From the NCBI GenBank assembly GCA_027315105.1, contig DAHUYP010000047.1, forward strand, positions 1 to 55,649: 55,649 nt of DNA, given 5' to 3'. Under the pieces are notes generated by a model, which was not told the DNA's origin, made no database searches, and was given only the letters and a program-made list of their open reading frames with translations. Made by a program: the position numbers and the translations under genes. Of this stretch, positions 34,207-42,279 are shown piece after piece; positions within the stretch are counted from its first letter, which is position 1; each line of letters opens with the position of its first letter. This DNA is from Gammaproteobacteria bacterium (GTDB lineage Bacteria; Pseudomonadota; Gammaproteobacteria; Steroidobacterales; Steroidobacteraceae).

Positions 34207-36429
34207 TTGCGCCATCTGCGCCTGACTCTCAAGACCATGGCTCTGGCCGCCGCCGGCCTCGCCGTCACGCTCATCGCCCGCGCCGTCGATGCGCCTGCCG
34301 CGACCGCCGCGACCGCCGCGACCGCCGCGACCGCCGCCGCCGCGGCCCCGATGGGCCCGGACAATCCATTTGCGCAGCCGAGCCGCCTGCCCTATCAGCT
34401 GCCGCCGTTCGATCGCATTCGCGACCGCGACTATCGGCCGGCGTTCATGGCCGGCATGGCGGCACAGCGCGCCGAAGTGGCAGCCATCGCGCACGCGCCG
34501 CAGCCGCCGAGCTTCGACAACACCATCGTCGCACTGGAACGCTCCGGCCGCCTGCTCGACCGCGTCTCGAGCACCTTCTTCAACCTCACGACCTCCAACA
34601 GCGACGAGGAGATATTGCGGCTCGAGACCGAGATGGCGCCGCAACTGGCGGCGCACCAGGATGCCATTCATCTCGATGCGGCGCTGTTCGCGCGCATCGA
34701 AGCGCTGTATGACCGGCGCAGCCAATTGCACCTCGACGCGCAGTCGCTGCGGCTGCTCGAGCGCTACCACACCGATTTCGTGCGCGCGGGTGCCCGGCTG
34801 GGCGCAGGCCGGCAGCAGCGGTTGCGCAGCATCAACCAGCAGGTGTCCGCGCTCATGACCCGGTTCGGGCAGAACGTGTTGCGGGCCACCCGCGACGGTG
34901 CGGTCGTGGTCGGGCAGGCCTCGCAGCTCGAGGGGCTGTCCGCGTCGCAGATCGCCGCCGCGGCCGATGCCGCCCGCGAGCGCGGGCTGGGCGGCAAATG
35001 GCTGATCGCGCTGCAGAACACGACCACGCAGCCGGTGCTGGCGCAGCTGACGACGCGCCGCCTGCGCGAGCGGATCTACCGGGCATCGATTGCCCGCGGC
35101 AGCGGCGGCGCCGCGGACAACACCGCGGTCATCGTGCAGCTGGTGAAACTGCGCGCCGAGCGTGCAAGACTCCTGGGCTACCCGACCCACGCCGCGTACG
35201 TGCTGGCCGACGAGACCGCCGGCAATCCGCAGGCGGTGCGCACGATGCTGCTGCAGGTCGCCGGCGCGGCGCTGCCGGCCGCGCACCGGGAGGCGGGCGC
35301 GATCCAGCAGATCATCGATGCCGAGGCCGCGGCGTCGCGGCGCCCGAGCTTCGCTCTGCAGCCATGGGATTGGCAGTACTATTCCGAACAGGTGCGCAAG
35401 TCGAGGTACGACTTCGACGCCGCGCAGGTCAGGCCATACTTCGAGCTCGACCGCGTACTGCAGGACGGCGTCTTCTTTGCCGCCAACCGGCTGTTCGGCC
35501 TGACGTTCAAGGAACGGCACGACCTGCCGGTGTACCGCAGCGACGTGCGCGTGTTCGAGGTGTTCGACCGCGACGGCGCGCCCCTGGCCCTGTTCCTGGC
35601 CGACTACTACGCGCACGACAACAAGCAGGGCGGCGCCTGGATGAACAACTACGTCGTGCAGTCGAAGCTGTTCGGACTCAAGCCGGTCGTCGTCAACAAC
35701 CTCAACATCCCCAAGCCGCCGGCCGGTGCGCCGACCCTGCTGACTTTCGATGAAGTCACGGCCATGTTCCACGAATTCGGGCACGCCCTGCACGGCATGC
35801 TCTCCGACGTCGAATACCCGCTGTTGTCGGGTACCAATGTACCGCCCGACTTCGTCGAATACCCGTCGCAGTACAATGAGATGTGGGCGCGCGAGCCGGC
35901 GGTGGTGGCGCACTTTGCGCGTCACTACCAGACCGGCGAGCCGATGCCCCAGGCACTGCTCGAGCGGGTGCTCGCGGCGCAGAGATTCGACCAGGGCTAC
36001 CTGACGAGCGAATACATCGAGGCGGCGCTGATCGATCTTGCGTGGCACGAGATCGGCCCCGCGCAGGCTCCACGCGCCGATCAGGTCGCGGCTTTCGAGA
36101 CCGCGGCGCTGCGACACGACGGCGTCGCCTACGCGCCGGTGCCGCCGCGCTATCATTCGCCGTATTTCCTGCACATCTTCAGCGACGAATACGCCGATTA
36201 CTCCGCCGGCTACTACGCCTATCTGTGGAGCGAGGTGCTGGCGCGCGACACCGGCCAGTGGCTGCATGCGCACGGCGGACTCACGCGCGTCAACGGCGAC
36301 TACCTGCGCGCCAGGATCCTCTCGCGCGGCCGCACCGAGGAACCCCGACAGTTGTTCCAGGACTTCTACGGCGCACCGCCCGACATCGAGCCGCTGCTGG
36401 ATTACCGCGGACTGGCGCCGCCGAAATGA
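34207..36429 (+). CDS. Exported M3-family metallopeptidase (Dcp/oligopeptidase A-like)
   Basis: Zinc peptidase of about 740 residues. The catalytic motif MFHEFGHALHGML (HEFGH at 522-526) and the following FVEYPSQYNEMW with the third ligand Glu are intact. The N-terminal helical region and FDNTIVALERSGRLLDRVSS are typical of the dipeptidyl carboxypeptidase branch. Unlike cytosolic family members it has a signal peptide (LTLKTMALAAAGLAVTLIAR) and a low-complexity spacer from four copies of GCGACCGCC (34300-34335). TTG at 34207 has GAGG eight bases upstream; ATG at 34159 is less likely. Probably degrades peptides in the periplasm. Confidence 0.93.
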   Translation: MRHLRLTLKTMALAAAGLAVTLIARAVDAPAATAATAATAATAAAAAPMGPDNPFAQPSRLPYQLPPFDRIRDRDYRPAFMAGMAAQRAEVAAIAHAPQPPSFDNTIVALERSGRLLDRVSSTFFNLTTSNSDEEILRLETEMAPQLAAHQDAIHLDAALFARIEALYDRRSQLHLDAQSLRLLERYHTDFVRAGARLGAGRQQRLRSINQQVSALMTRFGQNVLRATRDGAVVVGQASQLEGLSASQIAAAADAARERGLGGKWLIALQNTTTQPVLAQLTTRRLRERIYRASIARGSGGAADNTAVIVQLVKLRAERARLLGYPTHAAYVLADETAGNPQAVRTMLLQVAGAALPAAHREAGAIQQIIDAEAAASRRPSFALQPWDWQYYSEQVRKSRYDFDAAQVRPYFELDRVLQDGVFFAANRLFGLTFKERHDLPVYRSDVRVFEVFDRDGAPLALFLADYYAHDNKQGGAWMNNYVVQSKLFGLKPVVVNNLNIPKPPAGAPTLLTFDEVTAMFHEFGHALHGMLSDVEYPLLSGTNVPPDFVEYPSQYNEMWAREPAVVAHFARHYQTGEPMPQALLERVLAAQRFDQGYLTSEYIEAALIDLAWHEIGPAQAPRADQVAAFETAALRHDGVAYAPVPPRYHSPYFLHIFSDEYADYSAGYYAYLWSEVLARDTGQWLHAHGGLTRVNGDYLRARILSRGRTEEPRQLFQDFYGAPPDIEPLLDYRGLAPPK
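34300..34335 (+). repeat. Nine-base tandem repeat, four perfect copies
   Basis: GCGACCGCC occurs four times in a row, encoding repeated Ala-Thr-Ala in the spacer after the M3 peptidase signal peptide. Copy-number change would keep the reading frame, so the linker length could vary between strains. Confidence 0.85.
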
Positions 36430-36862
36430 GTGCCGATCGAACGGTGCGCGCGGGCGGCCGCGCCATGAACCGCCGATGGACTTTCCGCGCAACATGCGCA
36501 AGAATTTGCGGGCGTGGAACTTCCCGGCTGCGCGCCGGTCATCAGGGGCTGCGCGGCACAGCAGCGGCAGTCGCCGTGGCGACACCTTCAGAGAAGATAC
36601 CGAGAAGCCTATGACCCACCGCAAAGGCGCCGGCGAGATCACCGGCATCCGTGTCCATCCGATTTTCCATCTGCTCGGCCCACCCTAGAGAACCCTCCGG
36701 CTTTGGCTGCCCGCGCCCGTCACGGGCCCGTCCAGCCCGCCCCGAGTCGACGCCCGGCCTTGCCGGCCGCGATCCGCATGCGGCCGACGGGACCGCCGGC
36801 AGGCGATGCCGTGACGGCGTGCCATCCGGGCACTGGATGACTGCAATTGGAAGGATCACCGC
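36430..36862. other. 433-base interval without a confident gene
   Basis: Lies between the M3 peptidase and the ABC ATPase gene. I see no convincing coding sequence: frames here are short and Arg/Pro-rich. A 26-codon frame at 36611-36691 (MTHRKGAGEITG in part) has GAGAAG before its ATG but no recognisable product. The interval ends with GGAAGGAT, the ribosome binding site of the ATPase gene. It likely holds the promoter of that operon, but no clear -35/-10 pair is visible. Confidence 0.5.
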
Positions 36863-37804
36863 ATGATCACGATCAGCAATCTGACCCGCCGCTACGGTGA
36901 GTTGACGGCGGTCGATGACGTCAGTTTCACCATCGCCGGCGGCGAGGTCGTGGGACTGCTGGGCCATAACGGTGCCGGCAAGACCACGATCATGAAGATG
37001 CTGACGGGCTACCTGGAACCCACCGGCGGCAGCATTCGGGTCGACGAGCTGCAGTTCGGGCGCGACACGGCGGCCATCCAGCGGCGGGTCGGATACCTGC
37101 CGGAGAACTGCCCCGTCTGGCCCGAGATGACGGTGGTCGAATTGCTCGAGTTCGAGGCGACCCTGCACGACGTGCCGGCGCAGCGCCGCAGCCGCGCGAT
37201 CACCGCCGCCATTCGCCGCACCGAGTTGCAGGACCGGGCGACGCAGCCGATCCAGACCCTGTCGCGCGGCTATCGGCAGCGGGTCGGCGTGGCACAGGCC
37301 ATCCTGCACGAGCCGGACATCATCATTCTCGACGAGCCCACCAACGGCCTGGATCCGACCCAGATCCAGCAGATGCGCGGCCTGATCCGCGAGTTGTCGC
37401 GCTCGGCGACCGTCATCGTGTCCACCCATATCCTGCAGGAAGTGCAGGCGGTCTGCGCCCGGGTGCTGATCCTGCGCGCCGGCCGCAAAGTGGTGGACTC
37501 GCGGCTCGACGAGCTGCAGGGCGAAGCGCGGCTGCACGTGACGCTCGATCGCGATGCGGCCGGCGCGCTGCCGGTGCTGCAATCGATCCCCGGAGTCGCA
37601 TCGGCGGCGCTGCTGTCCGCCGCGCAGGGCCGCTATCGGTACGCCCTGGAGGCGCCTGAGGCGCTGGCGCCGGCGGTCAGCGCGACGGTGCAGCGGGCCG
37701 GGTTTGCGCTCTACGGCTTGGGCCGCGAGCAACGCACGCTCGAGACGGTGTTCGCCGAGGTCAATGCCGCGGATCCTGCCGCCGAGGTGCCCCATGCTGC
37801 ATAA
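36863..37804 (+). CDS. ABC transporter ATPase, GldA-like
   Basis: Cytosolic ATPase subunit of an ABC-2 system, 313 residues. Walker A GHNGAGKT (34-41), signature LSRGYRQR (133-140), Walker B IIILDEP (153-159) and switch His189 in VSTHILQ are all present. The C-terminal 90 residues form a regulatory extension as in GldA/CcmA-type subunits. It overlaps the permease gene by 11 bases. With the next two genes it makes a Gld-type transporter. In Bacteroidetes GldA-GldF-GldG takes part in gliding; in proteobacteria the role is unknown and no other gliding gene is seen here. Confidence 0.93.
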   Translation: MITISNLTRRYGELTAVDDVSFTIAGGEVVGLLGHNGAGKTTIMKMLTGYLEPTGGSIRVDELQFGRDTAAIQRRVGYLPENCPVWPEMTVVELLEFEATLHDVPAQRRSRAITAAIRRTELQDRATQPIQTLSRGYRQRVGVAQAILHEPDIIILDEPTNGLDPTQIQQMRGLIRELSRSATVIVSTHILQEVQAVCARVLILRAGRKVVDSRLDELQGEARLHVTLDRDAAGALPVLQSIPGVASAALLSAAQGRYRYALEAPEALAPAVSATVQRAGFALYGLGREQRTLETVFAEVNAADPAAEVPHAA

Positions 37805-40703
37805 GGTGCTTGCGATCGCCCGCAAGGAGCTGGTCGGATTCTTTGCCTCGCCGGCGGCGTTCCTGTTCCTGGCGACCTTCCTGGGCGTCACCCTGTTCGT
37901 ATTCTTCTGGGTGGCGGCTTTCTTCGAGCGCAACCTCGCCGACGTGCGGCCGCTGTTCCAGTGGATGCCGGTACTGCTGATCTTCCTGGTCGCCGCACTG
38001 ACCATGCGCGCGTGGGCCGAAGAGCGGCGCGCCGGAACCCTGGAACTGCTGCTCACCTCGCCCACCGGGCCGGCCGAGCACGTGCTCGGCAAATTCCTCG
38101 GCTGCATGGCGCTGGTGCTGATCGCACTGCTGCTGACGCTGCCGTTGCCGATCACGGTGTCGCTGCTCGGGCCGCTCGACTGGGGCCCGGTGATCGGCGG
38201 CTACGCGGCGGCGGTCGCGCTGGCCGCGGCCTATGTCGCCATCGGCCTGTGGGTCTCCTGCCGCACCGACAATCAGATCGTCAGCCTCATTCTGACGGTC
38301 ATCATTGCCGGCGCCTTCTACCTCATCGGCGCCGACACGCTGACCTCGCTGGTCGGCTATCGCGCCGCCGCGTGGCTGCACGCGCTCGGCGCCGGTTCGC
38401 GCTTCAGCTCGATCACGCGCGGCGTGCTGGACCTGCGCGATCTGTATTACTACTTCTCGATCACGGCCGTGTTCCTGGCGCTCAACCGCCTGTCGCTGGA
38501 AAAGCTGCGCTGGGCCGGAAATCCGGCCAGCGCCGACCACCGCCGCTGGTACTGGGGGGTCGGGCTGTTATGCGCCAACATGCTGGGCGCGAACCTGTGG
38601 CTCGACCAGATCGGCTGGGCCCGCGTCGACCTGACGGCCGGCCGGCTCTACACGCTGTCCGACGCCACCCGCAACTACCTGGCCGAGCTGCAGGAGCCGC
38701 TGCTGATTCGCGGCTACTTCAGCGCCGCGACGCATCCCCTGCTCGCGCCGCTGGTACCGCAATTGCGCGACCTGCTGCAGGAATACGCCGTGGCCGGCGG
38801 CAGTCGCGTACACGTCGAATTCGTCGATCCGCACGACGACCCGTCGATCGAGGCCGAGGCCGGCAGCCGCTATGGCATCCGTCCGGTGCCATTCCAGGTC
38901 GCGAGCAAGTACCAGGCCTCGGTCGTGAATTCCTATTTCGACGTACTGATCGCCTACGGCGATCAGTACCAGGTGCTCAATTACCGCGACCTGATCGACG
39001 TCAAGTCGCAATCCGACCGCGACCTCAGCGTCGAGCTGAAGAACCCCGAATACGCCATCACCGGCGCGATACGCAAGGTGCTGCTGAGCTACCAGGGTGG
39101 CGGCGGGCCGTTCGAGACCGTGCACGAGCCGCTGACCTTCACCGGCTACCTGTCCGGCGCGCAGAACCTGCCCGAGCAGCTGCAGAGCGCCCGCAAGGCG
39201 CTCGACGCCGTGTTGCAGCAGCTGGAGAAAGAGGCGGGCGGCAAGTTCAAGGTCGTGCTGCAGAATCCCGATGACGACCCGGCACTCGCTGCGCGCCTGA
39301 CCCGCGACTACGGCTTTCGCCCGATGGTCGTCAGCCTGCTCGACAGCCGACCATTCTGGTTCTACATGACGCTCGGGGACCGCCGGCAGACCGAGCAGGT
39401 GCCACTGCCTGCAACGCTCGATCAGGCCGGCCTGAAGGCGGCGCTGGAAGCCGCCGTGAAGCGCTTTTCGCCCGGATTCCTCAAGACCGTCGCGGTCCTG
39501 GGCCCGCACAACGGCGGGCCGATGGCCGCGTTTGGCGGCGGCGGCCAGAACATTTCCGTGCTGCGCGACGGGATGAGCGCGTCCGTGCACTGGCTCGACG
39601 CCGACCTGACAAGCGGCCAGGTACCCGCCGAGGCCGACCTGCTGATGGTGCTCGATCCGGAGGGTCTGGACAGCCGGCAGGTGTTCGCCATCGATCAGTT
39701 CCTGATGCAGGGCGGCAGCGTCGTGCTCGCCACGGCACCGACCGACGTCTCGATCGGCCAGAGCGTCGTCACGCGTCCGGTCAATTCCGGCCTGGAGCAG
39801 TGGCTGGCGGGCTTTGGTGTGTCCTTCGGCAAGGGGCTGGTACTCGACCCGCAGAGCGGCGCCCTGCCGATACCCGTCGAGCGCAACGTCGGCGGCTACA
39901 CCGTCAATGAGGTCGAGCTGCTCCGATATCCCTACATCATCGACGTTCGCAACCAGGGGCTGAACCGGCATTCCCCGATCACCGCCAGCCTCGGTCAGAT
40001 GGACGTGCCCTGGGCGGCATCGCTGGTGCTGGACGCGGATCGCAACAAGTCTCGCAAGGTGACGCAGTTGCTGCGCTCCTCGGACGGGAGTTGGCTATCC
40101 GACGCCACCGATCTGCTGCCGGACTACGAGCGCTATCCGGACCTCGGCTTCGCCGCAGGTGCAAGCACCGCCCCGCAGTCGCTGGCGCTCATGCTCGAAG
40201 GCCAGTTCGACTCGTACTTCAAGGGCAAGCCGTCGCCGCTGCTGCCGAGCGAGTCCGCCGCCGGGAAGGTCGGCGGCAAGAGCGCCGGCAAGGGCAATCC
40301 GCATGACGGCGACCAGAGCCAGGGCTCCGGCCATCTCGCCATCGGCGGCGTGATCGAGCGCTCACCCGACTCGGCCCGTCTGATCGTGATCGGCTCGACT
40401 TCCCTGTTCAGCGATCCGGTGATCAACCTGATCGGCGAGACCCAGGGCACGCGCTATCTGAAGCCGGTCGAGTTCGCGCAGAACATCGTCGATTGGGCCC
40501 TGGAGGATCAGGGCCTGCTGAGCATCCGCAGCCGCGGGCATTTCGCCCGCACCCTGTCGCCGTTGAGCCGCAAGCGCGAGCAATTCTGGGAGTACTTGAA
40601 CTATGGCCTTGCGCTGGGCGGCCTGACGCTGGTCTGGCTGTTCAACCGCCAGCGGCGCAGGCGCCTCGCCGCGCGGCATCGGCAGCTGCTGCAGGAGGGA
40701 TGA
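37794..40703 (+). CDS. Fused ABC-2 permease and GldG-like protein (GldF-GldG)
   Basis: A 969-residue membrane protein. Residues about 1-245 are an ABC-2 permease with six helices, beginning MLHKVLAIARKELVGFFASP and including RRAGTLELLLTSPTGPAEHV. After another helix (GLLCANMLGANLWL) comes a large extracytoplasmic GldG/IFT52-like region: DLTAGRLYTLSDATRNYLAE, VEFVDPHDD, LLMVLDPEGLDSRQVFAIDQFLMQGG. A last helix lies at LNYGLALGGLTLVWLFN, with a basic cytosolic tail. A low-complexity Lys/Gly/Ser insert (SAAGKVGGKSAGKGNPHDGD) interrupts the late part. In Flavobacterium GldF and GldG are separate proteins; here they form one frame. GAGGTG precedes the ATG. Confidence 0.9.
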   Translation: MLHKVLAIARKELVGFFASPAAFLFLATFLGVTLFVFFWVAAFFERNLADVRPLFQWMPVLLIFLVAALTMRAWAEERRAGTLELLLTSPTGPAEHVLGKFLGCMALVLIALLLTLPLPITVSLLGPLDWGPVIGGYAAAVALAAAYVAIGLWVSCRTDNQIVSLILTVIIAGAFYLIGADTLTSLVGYRAAAWLHALGAGSRFSSITRGVLDLRDLYYYFSITAVFLALNRLSLEKLRWAGNPASADHRRWYWGVGLLCANMLGANLWLDQIGWARVDLTAGRLYTLSDATRNYLAELQEPLLIRGYFSAATHPLLAPLVPQLRDLLQEYAVAGGSRVHVEFVDPHDDPSIEAEAGSRYGIRPVPFQVASKYQASVVNSYFDVLIAYGDQYQVLNYRDLIDVKSQSDRDLSVELKNPEYAITGAIRKVLLSYQGGGGPFETVHEPLTFTGYLSGAQNLPEQLQSARKALDAVLQQLEKEAGGKFKVVLQNPDDDPALAARLTRDYGFRPMVVSLLDSRPFWFYMTLGDRRQTEQVPLPATLDQAGLKAALEAAVKRFSPGFLKTVAVLGPHNGGPMAAFGGGGQNISVLRDGMSASVHWLDADLTSGQVPAEADLLMVLDPEGLDSRQVFAIDQFLMQGGSVVLATAPTDVSIGQSVVTRPVNSGLEQWLAGFGVSFGKGLVLDPQSGALPIPVERNVGGYTVNEVELLRYPYIIDVRNQGLNRHSPITASLGQMDVPWAASLVLDADRNKSRKVTQLLRSSDGSWLSDATDLLPDYERYPDLGFAAGASTAPQSLALMLEGQFDSYFKGKPSPLLPSESAAGKVGGKSAGKGNPHDGDQSQGSGHLAIGGVIERSPDSARLIVIGSTSLFSDPVINLIGETQGTRYLKPVEFAQNIVDWALEDQGLLSIRSRGHFARTLSPLSRKREQFWEYLNYGLALGGLTLVWLFNRQRRRRLAARHRQLLQEG

Positions 40704-40707
40704 GAAC

Positions 40708-41694
40708 ATGCAACGCTGGATACGCGTACTGACGGTACTGCTGGTTCTGCAGCTGCTGGTGGCGGCGGGGCTCGCCGCGCGCAAGGGCCGGTTCGGCGCC
40801 GTGACGCCCGACGCGCCATTGCTGCCGGCGGCGATCGCGACGGCCGACCACATCGTCATCGAGGCCAGGCCGGCCGTGGGCGCGGTGGCGGATTCGGCCC
40901 GGGTCGAGCTGCTGAAGCAGCAGGACCATTGGATCCTGCCCGGCTATTTCAATGCGCCCGCCAGCGGCCCCAAGGTCGCGGACCTGCTCCATCGCCTGGT
41001 CGCAGTCAAACGCGGCTTGCCGATCGCCACCAGCCCGGCGGCGCTGCAGCGCTTCAAGGTCGTGGATCAGGATTTCGAGCGCCGGCTGCAGTTCGACCAG
41101 GGCGGCAAGCTCCTCGGTACGCTGTATATCGGCTCCTCGCCGGGCCTGCGAAAATCCGACGCACGCACCGCGCAGGATCGTGCCGTCTATGCAGTGGATC
41201 TGCCGGCCTACGAATTTCCCGCCAAGCCCGGCGACTGGTTCGACGGCGACCTGCTCAAACGCGAAGCGGCCTCGATCGCCGAGATCGAGGTGTCGCACGG
41301 GGAACACGCCGGCTTCAGACTCGTCCGGCAGGTGGCTGCCGGCAACTCGCCCGCCGGTTGGCTCGACCCCGCGCTGCCGCCGGGCGAGAAGGTCGATCCC
41401 GCACGCGCCGACGCGCTGGCGAATGCCGTGGCGCAGCTGCACGTGGACGCGATACTCGGGACCGAGGCCCTGCCCGCGTGGCAACAGGACCATCCGTTGC
41501 TGTCGCTCGCCCTCAAGGACGGCAAGGGGCAATCGACGGCTTGGACGCTGTCCAAGCCGAGCAGCGGCGACTTCTACGTGCTCAAGTCCTCCGCCTATCC
41601 ATGGTATCTGTCGGTCAGCGCGTTCAACGCCAAGCCGCTGCTCGACGCCAGCAGCCGCGACGCCTTGTTGGCGCCGGCTGGCTCGCACGGCTGA
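40708..41694 (+). CDS. DUF4340-domain protein of the Gld-type ABC system
   Basis: A 328-residue protein with one N-terminal membrane helix (VLTVLLVLQLLVAAGLAARK) and an extracytoplasmic DUF4340 region built of beta-rich repeats (VELLKQQDHWILPGYFNAPA, LYIGSSPGLRKSDARTAQD, FRLVRQVAAGNSPAGW). Its ATG lies four bases after the permease stop. DUF4340 proteins commonly accompany GldFG-type transporters, so it is probably an accessory subunit facing the periplasm. No enzymatic motif is visible. Confidence 0.88.
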   Translation: MQRWIRVLTVLLVLQLLVAAGLAARKGRFGAVTPDAPLLPAAIATADHIVIEARPAVGAVADSARVELLKQQDHWILPGYFNAPASGPKVADLLHRLVAVKRGLPIATSPAALQRFKVVDQDFERRLQFDQGGKLLGTLYIGSSPGLRKSDARTAQDRAVYAVDLPAYEFPAKPGDWFDGDLLKREAASIAEIEVSHGEHAGFRLVRQVAAGNSPAGWLDPALPPGEKVDPARADALANAVAQLHVDAILGTEALPAWQQDHPLLSLALKDGKGQSTAWTLSKPSSGDFYVLKSSAYPWYLSVSAFNAKPLLDASSRDALLAPAGSHG

Positions 41695-41781
41695 CGCCCA
41701 TGCGATGCGATGCTCATGCCCGTGCGGCCGCCCGGGCTGACGGTGCGGCGCGGCGCGGCGGCCGGCATCGCGCCCGGCCCG

Positions 41782-42279
41782 TCAGTCGCGCTCCAGCGTG
41801 AGAAAACTCATCGCGTAGGCGTGGCGCTCATCGGCGACGTGCTCGGCACGCTCGGCTTCGCGCCACGCGGCCAGCTCGCGCCACGGAAAATGCGTATCGC
41901 CCGGCACCTGGCCGTGCACCAGCGTCAGATAGGCGCGCGTCGCCCATGGCAGCGCCAGCGCGTAGAGCTGCGCGCCGCCGATCACGCACAGCTCCCCGGC
42001 CGGCTCGACCAGGGCGCAGGCCTGCTCGATGCTGCCGACATACTCGACGGCGCCGTGCGCACTGCGGCCGGCGGTGCGGCTGAGCACCAGATTGCGCCGG
42101 CCGGGCAGCGGCTTGCCGATCGAGTCGAACGTACGCCGCCCCATCAGCACCGGCTTGCCCAGCGTGACGGCCTTGAAGTACTTCAGATCGTCGGGCAGAT
42201 GCCACGGCAGCGCGCCCGCGCGCCCGATCACGCCGTTGTCGGCCACCGCCACGACCAGCGCGACGCGCGGCGCGCTCAG
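41782..42279 (-). CDS. folA: Dihydrofolate reductase, apparent CTG start
   Basis: NADPH-dependent reduction of dihydrofolate to tetrahydrofolate. The 165-residue protein has VADNGVIGRAGALPWHLPDDL with W26 and catalytic D31 (equivalent to E. coli Asp27), the NADPH site LMGRRTFDSIGKPLPGRRN and the late VIGGAQLYALAL. No ATG, GTG or TTG precedes the first strand nearby in frame. CTG at 42279-42277 overlaps the kup TGA as CTGA and is preceded by AGGTGG. Starting at the next GTG would remove part of strand 1. It closes the lgt-thyA-SET-kup-folA series; thyA produces the dihydrofolate that this enzyme recycles. Confidence 0.92.
   Translation of the reverse strand: MSAPRVALVVAVADNGVIGRAGALPWHLPDDLKYFKAVTLGKPVLMGRRTFDSIGKPLPGRRNLVLSRTAGRSAHGAVEYVGSIEQACALVEPAGELCVIGGAQLYALALPWATRAYLTLVHGQVPGDTHFPWRELAAWREAERAEHVADERHAYAMSFLTLERD

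Noticed and set aside
36514..36840. 108-codon plus-strand frame between the M3 peptidase and the ABC operon
   Set aside because: No ribosome binding site, Arg/Pro-rich product and no recognisable motif; likely chance.
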